Source of the DNA: Hyaloscypha bicolor E
Lineage: Eukaryota; Ascomycota; Leotiomycetes; Helotiales; Hyaloscyphaceae
Reading direction: 5' to 3'
Length of the DNA: 64,000 bases
Assembly (NCBI RefSeq): GCF_002865645.1
Contig: NW_020194575.1
Span: forward strand, 931,247 to 995,246
Shown: positions 46,939-59,291 of the stretch, piece after piece
Layout of the letters: every line of letters starts with the position of its first letter
Position numbering within the stretch: position 1 is the first letter of the stretch
Program-made: the position numbers and the translations under genes
The notes under the pieces: generated by a model
The model's database searches: none
What the model saw: only the letters and a program-made list of their open reading frames with translations
Told to the model about the DNA's origin: nothing

Positions 46939-49900
46939 ATTTCTAATATAATTAAGCTTTAATTCTATTAATATAGTTTATATTTTTTCTAATAATAATT
47001 ATATTATTTATATAAATAGTAATTAGAATTAGTAGCTAATTAATCTTATATTTCTAGTAAATATAAAATACTAGATTATTAAATAATTATTAGAAACTAA
47101 TAGAATAGAAAAAATAATTAATTACTTAATACTAAACTTTAGAGGCTTATTTCAGGCTATAGATACTCTTTTATAATTAGTAAATAAAGTTTATTTCTTT
47201 AATAAAACCAGGGAATTATTTCATATAATACTTTTCTTTTAATTCTCTATATAGAAATACTATTTAGATATCTATTTATTAGATATAAAGCTTATATTTA
47301 ATTATTAGAACTAATATAATTCGAATAATAGAAAGTCTAGCTATAAGAATAAAGATTTCAAAGTAATCTATATTATATTCTTATATATAGCTCTATATTA
47401 TAAGTTTAGATTTATAGTATCTATTAGATTTAATATTAAAGATATAGTAGTATCTGATAATTTTTTAGTATTTTTATATTACTAGATTCTAGATATAGTT
47501 CTATAAATGGAAGTCTAGCTTCTTTTTAATTAAAGATCTCTAGAAATAAGTATCTGAACCGGAGAGAGCTTCTTTAATTAATAATAGAATTTTGGAAGCT
47601 TCTATATTCTAGTTAGTAACTAGTAAAGTATAGTAATCTACTAATTTCCCGGTAATTCTAGTTAATTTCAGATATCTAGGAAGTAGTTTATTCCTAAAAC
47701 TAATTATTTCAAGTACCTTCTAATTTATAGAACCCTATTTAGAAATACCTATAAATATTATAGGTTCTTAGTTTTCTTTAGAAAATAGTTCAGAAGGCTT
47801 GCTTGAGTTAGAAGTACCCGAAATTATATTATATAACATGTTTTTAATAGTATTTCCTTTTATATTAGAGTAATTTTCTCTATTATTTTCTAATAAATTA
47901 TTAAGCTATTAATTTCTAGTATTAATAATAATAATATCTTTATAATCTAAATTAGAATTATTCGAATTACTAGTAGAACTATTATTAGATTTTATAGTAG
48001 TTCCTACTAGTCTTTTATATAACTAGAATACTAGATTTAGAAATAAAACTCTCTTAATATATTCTTTAATAGTATAATAGTTAGAAATAATAAATATTTA
48101 CTTATATAAGTTCTAAATTCAGTATTTAGAACTATTATATCCGGTAAAAATACCCCTAAAAGCTTTAGCTATATACTTATACTATAAAGTTATTTTCTTA
48201 GATATATAAATATATATTAAGAAACCGAATATTTATAAATTAGAAATATCTGGTTTAGCTTTATAGAATATTTTATATAAAGTTATACCGATTTTAGGTA
48301 AGTAATACTAATTATAGATATAAATTCTATATATAGTAGCTTTCTCCTAAAACTTATATAATAAGCCCGATTATTCTAGCTCTATATATTCTAATTTAAT
48401 AATTATATATATATTATATTTAGAAATACTATTCTATTCAAGTATATAAATAATAGTTAGTTCTAAGCAAATTCCCTTTAATTTATACTAGTTCTTAACT
48501 TAATCTAATATAAATTTCGGAGTATTATTAAGATATAGGTATTTGACTTTATTTCTAGTTTGGGTTTTAAAGAAGATAATCTAATTTTACAGATTAGTAA
48601 AATAGCTCTTTTTATTCGAATTATATATTACTATATAATATTTAGATTTCTTATAAGTAATAAATAATATATAAGTATTTCTACTAAGAGAGACTATTCT
48701 TAATAGCTTCTATATATTAATTATAATATACTTTTCTAGAAGCAGTTTTTTAGGATATAAATTACTTATACTAGCTCTAGTAATTTTACTTATATTACAG
48801 GAATTATAGTTAAATAGGTTTTAATTTTGGAATTAAAGTTTATTAATATAATTTATTAATTTCAGAATATACTTTATATTTAGATAGCTATATTTCTAAT
48901 ACTAGATTTCTAGAGAAACTAGTATATTCGCTTTTAATAATTTTAGGGTATATTCTGAATTAAATTAGTTAAGCTAATATAACCTAATAAATAGTTTATA
49001 TATATTAGTTACTATAGTTATTCTATTATTAATAATATAGGCTTTTCTAATAAAAAAATTAATACTTCTTCTAGCTTAGATAATTTTGGGAATTAATAAT
49101 AATAATATATTTCGGAATTAGAAGCTATATAGTATATTATTTAATTATACTTTTAATTCAGAAATAGTAAATAGAATAATAATTCCTTTACTTTTAATAA
49201 GAATTATAGATTTATTACTAAAAATAATAGGAAATAGTTCTATATCTTTATAAGTAATAAAGAAGCTTTTATTTCCTATAAAATAGTCTATAGTACCCGA
49301 ATTAATATACTAGATATTTGTAAAATTATTATTATATAATTAGTTATTAAATAAAGTACTAAATATCGATTTTCTAGTAATTAATTTTTTAGTAATATAG
49401 GCTTTTTCATAAATAGTTAATAGAGCTAATAGAGCTAATAGTATTTTCTAATTAATGGAATTAGAGTTCTTTTTATTAGAATTAAAATAATTCTGGACTA
49501 ATTTATATATAATATAATCTTTAATATTATATCTTTTGAATTTATAAAATATATAATAGGTATTTAGATCTCTTCTATATTTTGGCTTATTATTTAACTA
49601 ATTTTTACTACTTTCTTAGATAGCTAATACTTTTGGAATAATATCTAGGTTAAAAGTAGGAAGTTTAGCCCTAAGCTTTTTCTTTTTAATAGAAGTATTT
49701 GCTTTAAGTAATTCTAGCTTTAATTTATTAATATTAACTCTAATAGAATTCAGGAGAGGCTTATATAAGTTATATTTCTTTAGAAGGCTATAAATTAGAT
49801 ATTTAAATATAGAAATATCCGAAATTAATCTATTTACTCCCTTAATTTTATCTACTTTATAACTAATATAGTTAATAAAGTTATCTATTCCTATAGTAGT

Positions 49901-50785
49901 ATTAAATATAATAGTTTCTATTTATTAAAGATATAAGGCTTTCTTTTAAGCTTTTAGCTATTTAGCTTTAACTTGAATCTTGCTCTAAACCAGATATATA
50001 AGCTTAATTTCCTTGAATTATTACTAGGTATTATAGGTAATAAGTAAACTTAATATTACTCTAGTAATTATTAATTAATAAGTAATTGTTTTATTATTCT
50101 TTTGAGACGAAATAAAAGCAGAAGCTTAATTAGAATTAATGAATTACTATAGATCTTCGACTATAAAGAGGTTTATAGCATCGTTTATCCAGAAGTAGAT
50201 ATTATTATCCGAGAGAGGCTCGATTTTGGTACCTTTATAGGTAATATAGGTTAATTTTTTGGAATCTGGTATATTGGATTTTACGGAGAATTTCTGACCG
50301 AAAATGGCTGTATTTTTGGTAAATTCTGCTAATGCAAAGCCGAACTAATAGGTGGAATTCACTAAAATTAATAATTTTAATGATTTTGGAAATAGTTTTA
50401 GAATAGACAAGTGAGTACTAAGGTCACGTAATGTTCGGATTACTTAGTAAAGCACTAGCCGGGCTCACACCCTATAGAAAAGTAATTGATTTATTAATTT
50501 ATTAAAGGTTAATAGATTATAGAATAACTAGATATAGAAGAGTAAGTTCTAGAAATAGAGGAAAAGTATTTAAAATAAGGGATTTATTTCTATTACCCTT
50601 TAGTAATACTAGTAATACCAAACCCGCTTTCTCTAATATATTATTAATTAGCTAATAAATCAAAGGTAATTAAAATAATAATATACTAGTAAGCTCAGTA
50701 AGCTTGGAAAGTAACATATAATAAATGAGAGTAGAGAACCCTAAATTAGTAATTGAATCTAGTACTGGAAGAACTAGTAAGCTAG
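46939..50785 (-). mobile_element. Ty1/copia family alpha, second copy (RT to gag and 5' end)
   Basis: On the minus strand 47000-47650 is a clear copia reverse transcriptase: EALSGSDTYF, SYIQEYNIDYFEIFIPIARL, IRIILVLIIKYKLYI and FLYRELKEKYYMK. The gag start is legible at about 50345-50100 (IFGQKFSVKSNIPDSKKL, then WINDAINLFIVEDL) and is less damaged. Between lie the expected protease and integrase regions, not read in detail. 50440-50785 is shared with 61000-61347 and is probably the 5' LTR, although TG ends were not found. The RNase H and 3' end are missing at the left. Duplicated in part at 10696-11779 (RT) and 59292-61347 (integrase/gag/5' end). Confidence 0.75.
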
Positions 50786-53700
50786 CTATAGTAATATACT
50801 AATTTTAATATCTTTATTTAATATTTTTTTTAATTCTTTTTTATTAAATTCGAAACTATTTTTAATAATATTCTAACTAGAGCCTTTTTTATTTTAGTTT
50901 CTCTAAAAATATTATTAATTTTAGAAACTTAATATTTTTAAACTATTATTTTTTAATATTTTTCAATATTTTTTAAAAATAGAATAATTATAATAATATA
51001 AATATTCTAGTTATTTTTAGAATTAGTAAATCTTTTATCTTATAAACTATTATTTTTATATATAATTTTTATTTTTATTTTTATTAAGAATAGTTAATTA
51101 AATAGGATTTTTAAAGCTTTTTTAATTAGAAAAAATATATTTTTATATTTTATTTAATTTATAACTTTAATTTTAAGCTTTATTATTTCTATAAATATTT
51201 AATAATCTATAATATTATATATTATTTTACTAATATTTCTAGAAATCTTTTTAAAGAAAATATTAATTTTAGTTCTAGTATTAATTATTTTTTTATATTT
51301 AATATTCTTTTAAAATTCTTAAAATATAAATCAGAAATATAAAAATTATATAATATATTTATAAGCTAGTAATATTCGAATATTAATACTATTATTTTTA
51401 AATTAAATAATTTTATTAATATTAAATATCTAAACTAATATTTCTAATCTCTTAAATATTTTATTTATTATATAAGCTATAGCTACTAGTTTTATAGACC
51501 TTCTAATATATTTATTTATATTAGATATAATAGTATTTTCTATTTATAAAATAGTAAAATAGTAAATATTATTCTTAATTTATTAATTCTAAAATATAAT
51601 AGCTAGATCTAGTATTTTTAAAATATTAATAAATATTCTTATTTCTTTCTGAATTTTTAGAAATAAAATAATTACTCTTTTTAATAGCTTTATTAAAATA
51701 TTATTAATTTTAGAAATTCTATATTTATTATAAATAAAAATATATTAGATTTTTAATTTATTTTATTTATTTCCGAAAATATTAATATTTAGATTCTTAA
51801 TTAGGCTATTTTTTTATCTATTATTTTTTAGAATAATATTTTTCTAATCTCTTATATAAAATAGCTTTTTTTTAGTTCTAGTTTATTTTCGGAAAATCTT
51901 TTTAATTATTTCTATTTCTTTTTTCTTTTTCTTTAATAAGAAACCTATTATAGTATTAACTAAAATATTATTTATAGCCAAATCTTAATACTATTTATTA
52001 ATTCTAGAACCTGAAATATTAGTAATTCTAATATAATTTCATCTAAAATAAAATAGCTATTTAAATTCTCTAAATATAAGTTACTTATTTCTATATATAA
52101 ATTCCGATTAGCTAGTTCTTTTATTTTATTTTTTTTATCTAATAAACTAGATATTTCCTATTATTTTCTAGATATTTTTGAGTTATATTTTTAAATTATA
52201 ATTAAATTCTTCTTCTCGGATTTAAGAAATAATTTAGTTAAACTACTAGTACTTATTAGTAAGAAAAAAGGAAATATTTTTTTTTATTTAGGCTTAAATA
52301 GCCTTTTATATTATCTTCTATTAAATTAATAAATATATTTATAATTTATAAGCTTTTTTATTAGTAAATAATAGAACTAAAAAATATAAATATATTTTAG
52401 ATTAATATTACTATTATTATTTCTATTATAATATTTATAGTAAATTCATTTTTTTAGTTTTAGGTTTATATTATAGGCTATATTAATTTAAATAATATTT
52501 TCTAATTATATTTAAAACTGATTTTTTTCTATAATATAATTATTTAGATTCTTTATTTATTTTAGTTTAACTATTATAGCTATTATAATATTTTTTATAA
52601 CTTCTATTATAATTTCTAATATATTTTTTCTAAAAACCCGAATTATATTTACTAGACTATTAATATTATTATATTTATTATAATTAACTAGATTATATAA
52701 ATAGATTATAAATATTCTTCTAAATTATAATAATAGCTATATTAAGCTATTTCTATAAGTTCTTTTAAGTTATAATAGTAATAGATAGTTTTTCTAGGCT
52801 TTTTATTAGCTAGTTAATATTATTTCTTTTAAGTTTATTATTTTTAATAGATTTTATATAATTAGCTATAAACTGGGTTTTTTTCTTATTTATATTTATA
52901 ATAGCTTTAGGAAATATAATAAAAGAAACTAGTAAAAAGTAATTATTTTTTAGTTTAAAAACTATATTATAAATTATTATATCTAAATATTCTTATCTAA
53001 ATCTAGATATATCTGAATTATTAGTAATATTAAAATAGTATTTCTTCTTTTTATACTAATAAAAAAATTATATTTTATTATATTTATAGATTTAAAATTT
53101 ATATTCTTAAAAATATTATTTTTTATTAGAATAAATAATTCTCTTATAAATTCTTAATATTAAATAATTTTATTTCTTTCTTTTTTCTTTAATAATTTCT
53201 TTAATATTCTATTAAATATATTAATATAAAACTTGAAAGAAATTTCTTTATTTTAGATTTATATAATAATTTAATTAAAAAAATTATATCTAATATTAAG
53301 TATTTTCTAGTTATATTTTCGAAATTCTTTTAATAAAGCCTTAAAGAATTTAGTTTTCTAATAATTTTCTGAACTATTAATATAATATTCTAATATAGCC
53401 TTAATTTAATTCTTATAAATAGAAGAAATATAATAGATAATTCTCTTTTTTTTAATATTATTAGAAATATAATAATTCTTATATATATTTATAGATTATT
53501 CTAAAAATATAGAAATATTATTTTCTTAAAACTATAATATTTTAGGAGCTCTTATAAATAGTAGATTTAAATCTAATACTAGTATATATTTATTCTTAAC
53601 TATATTAATTTTAATAATTTTTTCTATAATTAATTATAGAGTTTCTATATCTAAAACTTCTATTAATAAGATTTCTAAAGAACTAATTTTTTATTTAAAT

Positions 53701-54856
53701 ATATTTTTAGTTTAAAAACCGGAATTTAGAAGAAATCGGTTAATAATAATGAAAAAATAGCTTTCCAAGTTTTATTTCTATTATTTATATTTTCTTTTTT
53801 TTTATTAGTTTAATACTTATAATATTTTTTTTAATTTTACTAAACTAAATATATTTAATAATATTATTAAAAGTAATAATAAAAATAATAAATATAATTT
53901 TCCTAATTTTCCTAACTTTTCTGAATTCTCTTTTTTATTTCTATTTAGTATTCTTTTCTTTTTCTAGAAGCTTTTTAAATTATTTATATAATTTCTTGTT
54001 TCCGATTTCTTTTTAATTCTTATTTCTAATTTCTATTTATTATTCTATTTAAACTTAAGGATATTTCTTCTTTTAGATATTTTTTCTAGACTTAGAAATA
54101 AGATTTTCTATTAAACCTAATACTATTTCTATTCCGGTTTTTACTATAACTAAAAATAATATATAAATTAATAGTATAATTTTATTTCTAAATACTAAAG
54201 TCTATTTTTAACTAAAATCTAATTTATATTATTTTAATATAATATTTCTTATTCTATTTCTTCTATTTCTTTTTCTTTTATAATTAGCCTTTATTTTTAC
54301 TATTTCTATATATTATACTAGTAATTATATCTTATAGCTAACCTGTATTTAAATTACTAGATATATTGGAAATTAATATAAGATACTAAAATTAATACTT
54401 ATATATTTTTAATATTTTAGCTTTAGGCTTAAGGTATTATAATAGCCTTTTTCTTTCTAAACTTACTATACTAATAATTCGCTTTATAGAAATCCCTTAG
54501 AACTTTATAAAAGTATTACCTTAATTATTAAGTTTTAATTCTCCCTATATTAATTACTATAAAATATATAGAAAGGAAACTATAATAAAATAAAAACCTA
54601 TATAAAGTATATTAGAATATAAAACGTAATTTAATAATAAAATAATAAGATTAAAAGTATAAATAGTATATAGTATATAAAAGCTTAATTAATTAAATAT
54701 TCAGAAGGGATTATTCTCTAGAACTATAGAAAAACCAGCTTTCTTATATAATTCTCGCAAGTTATATATAAAAGGCTACGGCCTTTGCTATATAATCAAA
54801 ACCTCAAACCCGCCAAAACAATATGATTTTTGGAGAGTACGGCTTGCCGTACCATA
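50786..54856 (-). mobile_element. Gypsy C: inverted, 3'-truncated copy of gypsy A family
   Basis: In minus orientation the interior matches gypsy A from 16618 to about 20600, preceded by its 5' LTR at 54567-54856. It ends at 50786 against copia alpha; RT, integrase and 3' LTR are absent. Interior RIP damage is very heavy (long T-rich tracts on the plus strand). Confidence 0.75.
54567..54856 (-). repeat. Gypsy C 5' LTR
   Basis: Read on the minus strand it starts TATGGTACGGC and ends TTTCCTTTCTATA, matching the other gypsy LTRs. Its first 100 bases (54757-54856) keep CpA and TpG and reveal the least mutated LTR sequence, including the 7-2-7 inverted repeat GTACGGC-TT-GCCGTAC at 54837-54852 and the LTR palindrome at 54761-54797. 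Confidence 0.75.
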
Positions 54857-56490
54857 CTATACCAGCACCTTTGCTATTACTGCCGTAATGCAGGCATTAC
54901 TGGTCTTGAAGGAAGTAGGGGGAGGTTCGAAAGTCGGAAAGCGGAGTAGAGGGAACCGTAAATCGGAAGAGGGAACCGTAAATCGAAATATATGCCAGAA
55001 CCTCTATAACTGCCATAGTAATCACAGAAATCACTGGACTTGGAATCGAATAAAGGGGAGGTAAAGGAATGTCGAGAATCGCCGAAATCGTACGGAATTG
55101 TCCACTTATGCCCACCATATAGCCCCAGCTTTGCGTACCATATATGCCACCACTTGACTAACCTATACAGGCGTATCGTCTTTATCGTTATTGCCGTAGA
55201 ATGGAGACTTATACTCTTGTAATTGCATAGCAGGAGAAGCTAAAGGCGAAGGCAAAGGAGACAAAGGCGGAGGGATCTTGACGTTATGTGGCTAATCGGG
55301 AGAGAGATGCGAAGGAGGGGAAAGAATCGTAAAAGACACGATTCCAAGGCATATATAATTGGGCTCTTGCCAGAGTAGTTCTTTGTAATAAGCAAGCAAG
55401 CTTTGGATATCGGAATCGGAAGGATCTCTATATCATACGAGCTTATCGATATATTGAAAGTAAGAACGAGAGAGTTGTAAAGCATCTAGCTTCATAAATA
55501 AAGGGGGATTAGAGAAGTCGACAGGAAGGGTGGTTGCCATTGCGCAATCGGTGAAATCGATGGGAATTGACGTAAGTGCAAAGCAATTGTAATCCAGCCG
55601 CAAGAAGAGAGCCTTGAGCTAAGGAAAGACCTTATTATCGTACGAATTGATATAATTAGGGCCGAATGGTAATGCTTAGTAGAGAACAAAGAAGCAGAGA
55701 GAAGAGAAGACGAGATTGCGGCGTCCATGGAATTAGCCAAAATGCGGTACGCTTGGAGGTAGTCGTAAAAGTAAGTAAAGAGAGAGTCTTGAACCAAATA
55801 GGGACGTTGTTACTGTCGTACGAATAGCGTAATTGAAGCTTGAATCGTACTGCTTGAAGCTTGGCAAGAGAGAATAGAGAAGCAGAAGACGAGAAGAGCT
55901 TGCAGTAAGCTGTAAAGCAGTCGTGATTCAGTCGTAAGAGGAGAGTCTTGAACTAATAAAGGACGTCGAAATCGTACGGAATTAATGTAATTGGGGCTGA
56001 ATCCTAAAGCTAAAGCTTGGCAGAGAGAACAGAGAAGCAGAAGGCGAGATTGCGGTCTCCGTAGAATTAGCTAAAGCTCGGTACGCTTGAAGGTAGTCGT
56101 AAAAGGACTAATAAGAGAGAGTCTTGAACCAAACAGGAGAGGCTGTCGTCGTCATACGAATTGATGATGTAATTGAAGCTTGAATTGTAATCGTAATTGT
56201 AATCCCATACTGCAAGGGAGATATATGATAATAGAGCTCCAGAACGTGATCTTCCCTGGGTCGCTAATATAATGGGGATATAAAATAAATAGTAATATAG
56301 ATGGTAGAATGGGCTTCCATAGTATGGGATTACAGTATACGAGTAAGACGTGAAATTAGAGAATAAAGGTTAGTTGATTTCTAAGAACTAAGAAGGAGAG
56401 AGGGGTAATATAAGCGGACTACAGACTATACGGATATCCGGAGGTTATATAACAGAACCACGTAACTAATAGAAGTAAAATCCCTACTAT
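54857..56490. repeat. Non-RIPped island with tandem repeats, no gene recognised
   Basis: Base composition is near normal and purine-rich on the plus strand. Imperfect tandem units start at CGTACGAA-like sites at 55639, 55817, 55973 and 56153, giving unit lengths of 178, 156 and 180 bases. Each includes AGAGAGTCTTGAACCAA-type and GAGAAGCAGAAG-type blocks; part of an earlier unit is visible from about 55570. A 20-base direct duplication (GAGGGAACCGTAAATCG core) is at 54946-54985. Minus-strand ORFs (for example 55492-55797 and 55240-55485) are Ser/Leu-rich and arise from the repeats; no domain is seen. It is flanked by gypsy C and a truncated copia beta copy. Confidence 0.55.
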
Positions 56491-57744
56491 AATATTAACT
56501 TAATCTTTAGTATTTCTATTAAGTTTAATACTATTATTAGTTTATTATAAAGCTTGAAATTAGTTAAAACTAGTAATTGAGAATCTAGAAGCTCTAGTAT
56601 TAATTATAATTCTATAAAAGTAGTAAATATTATATTTTAATATATTATTAATTATAAATATCTAGATATTTTTTATTTATTTAATAGATTCTAAAATATA
56701 ATTTTCGCCTATTATCTAATATATAAGAGAAAGGAAAATAAGGTTATTTATAAGAGTATTAGTTATAGAAATAGTAGAAGTAAAAGTAGTGAAAATAGCT
56801 AAAAAGCTTTTAATTAAAATAAAATAGAAATCTAAATAATATTTCTTTTATTTTTTTATTTTTATTAGTAAAGCTTTAAAAGTATTATTTTTTAGTTCGT
56901 TTTTATTATTTTTATTATTTACTTTTCTTTTAACTCTTATAATATACTATATATAAATACTACTAAAGTATTTATTAAAGTTATAAAAGTTTTAAAATCT
57001 AAATTAATAAATATTTCTATTCTTAAATTAAGTCTTCTTAGTTTTTTATTTCTTAATATATATTTCTATAAATAGTATTCGGGTTTCTTATATATAAAAT
57101 ATAATTTCGGAATATAATTATTATAATTATAAGGCTAAAAGTAATTATTATAAGTTCTAAAGTTGTAATTAAATCCGTATTAATAATTTTCGAATAAATT
57201 ATAGCTTAAAAGTTTCAAAAATAATATTATTAATTAGTAAAATAGGTTTTAGTATTAATTTATTACTTTTTCTTATAAATAGTAATAGATAATTAGAGCT
57301 TATTAATAAGCTAGTTAAATCTATTAAAAGAGTCTGAAACTATATATTAATATATTAATAAGTCTTAATAAAAAATAATAATTTTATTATATAAAAATTC
57401 GATATTTTATAAAATAAAAATAGAGCTATATTATAATTAATATAGATTATTAATTAGTATTCAAATAGGTTCAAATTTATCTTTTTGGAATATTTAGTTA
57501 TTAAAATTACTAAAATAATAGTATTTTATTTATTTAAATTTTAATAATAGAAATTAAAGCTTTTAAAAAAGTTATAAATATTTATATAAATTTTTTTATA
57601 TATATATTAAAAGAACTAGTTAGTTATAAATATAGTTTTATACTAGTTCCTTTAATATAATAGAAAAAGCTTTTATTAATACCTCTTCTAAAAGCTTTAT
57701 ATATTAGTAAATAGTAAGAGAAATAGTAAGTTTATAATTAAAAT

Positions 57745-57871
57745 TATTATTAGTTTTATTATATTTTTATTAGTTTTATTATATTTTTATTAGTTTTATT
57801 ATATTTTTTATTAGTTTTATTATATTTTTATTAGTTTTATTATATTTTTATTAGTTTTATTATATTTTTAC
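57745..57871. repeat. 19-bp minisatellite in copia beta copy
   Basis: About six to seven copies of TTTTATTAGTTTTATTATA in tandem, one carrying an additional T. The corresponding place in the first beta copy (about 32800-32850) has only a single related unit. Confidence 0.85.
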
Positions 57872-58478
57872 TATTTCTCTAATAAGTTTCCTAATAATAA
57901 TAATAATAATAATAGATATTAATTAAAAGTTTTTCGGGCTTAATAGATCTAGTAATAGTAATAAAAGTAAAAGTAATAAATAGCTTTAATTTAGAAAAGA
58001 TAAATAAATGCCTTAATTTAACTAACTAGTTAATTAAAAATATTTAATTTTCTTTTATTTAGTTCTTTTTAGAATAAAATAAACTAATATAATAAGTTTC
58101 TTTAAAAAATCTATTCTAATTAGACTATTTTTAATAATATTAGCTTTATATTAAATAGAAATTATATTATACTAAAATATATATAGTTCTATTTAATATA
58201 AATATTATTATATTAAAAGTATTTTTAAAGAACTTATAATTTAGTATAATTATATTAACTAAAGATTATATTATTAAAGTTTTTAAAGTTATTTTTAAAT
58301 ATATTCTATAAGTTCTTATTAGAAGTTCTATATAAGATATATTAATATAGCTTAATATTTAAATATTTCCGAAGATTTACTTTTATAATATTAATAGTAT
58401 TAATTCTATTCTTCTATTTCTTAATTAATTTCTTTTTCTTTTTATTATTTATACTTAATTAAGTTTAGTTTCTCTTTA

Positions 58479-58479
<1 letters not shown>

Positions 58480-58513
<34 letters not shown>
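58480..58513. repeat. (AT)n microsatellite
   Basis: An uninterrupted run of about 16 AT dinucleotides in the leader region of the copia beta copy. Confidence 0.9.
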
Positions 58514-58519
<6 letters not shown>

Positions 58520-59291
58520 AATAAAAGATATTTAAAAGTAAAATAGTTTATAATGAATTTATAAAAAGAATTTAATAATAAAAATATTTAAATATCTAAA
58601 TATTTAGCTATTAGAAATATTAAAAATATTAAAATAAATATTTCGTTTTTAAATATTTTATTTATAATAAGAAATTTAAGAAGTGAAATATTATAATTCC
58701 GGGAAAATCTAAAGCTTAAAGAACTCGATTTAATAATAAAATCGAAGTTATAGTTAAAGAGCTTTAAAAATATATATAGAATATATATTTTAGAAAGAGA
58801 ATTTTATAAATTCCAGTATTATATAAATAGAAAAAATAGTTTCTAAAAAAATAGTCTTAGAACTAAAAGAAGTTAGTTTTAAAAAATAATAGAAGTTAAA
58901 TAAATAAATAAATAGTTAAATAGCTAACTATTTATTAATTAGTAAAAGCTAGTATCTTTTTTTAGGTTATTAAATACTTTTCTAACTAGTTAGATCTTTT
59001 TTAAATTTACAAATATTAACTAATTAGTATTAGTTTATTAGTAATATATAATACTATTATATAATATATATAATAGTATTATATATTAAATTAGTAAAAT
59101 AATAAAATAGTTTTTATTTAAAAATAAAAATTATATTATTATAGTATTAATATATAATTCCTAAATCTATTAAGCCTAATAGAATCTAATTTACTAGTCA
59201 AGTTATTTATAGAATATAAGATTATATTTTATATTTTAAATTTTATATCTTATAACTATATATAACTTTTAAAGAAATAGTTACATTAATA

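Larger units (their letters stand above)
56491..59291 (-). mobile_element. Copia beta second copy (gag part, leader, 5' LTR)
   Basis: Collinear with 15530-16314, then 29420-29472, then 32389-34419 of the first beta copy, without the gypsy A and Ginger-like inserts, so it gives the empty target sites (57279-57282 and 57322-57325). The 5' LTR is 59028-59291. The pol part is missing at the left, where the repeat island begins. It carries a 19-bp minisatellite expansion at about 57745-57871 and an (AT)n tract at about 58480-58513. Confidence 0.8.

Noticed and set aside
54897..55797. Several ORFs in the tandem-repeat island
   Set aside because: Ser/Leu-rich, generated by the repeats, and without introns, domains or consistent frame across units.
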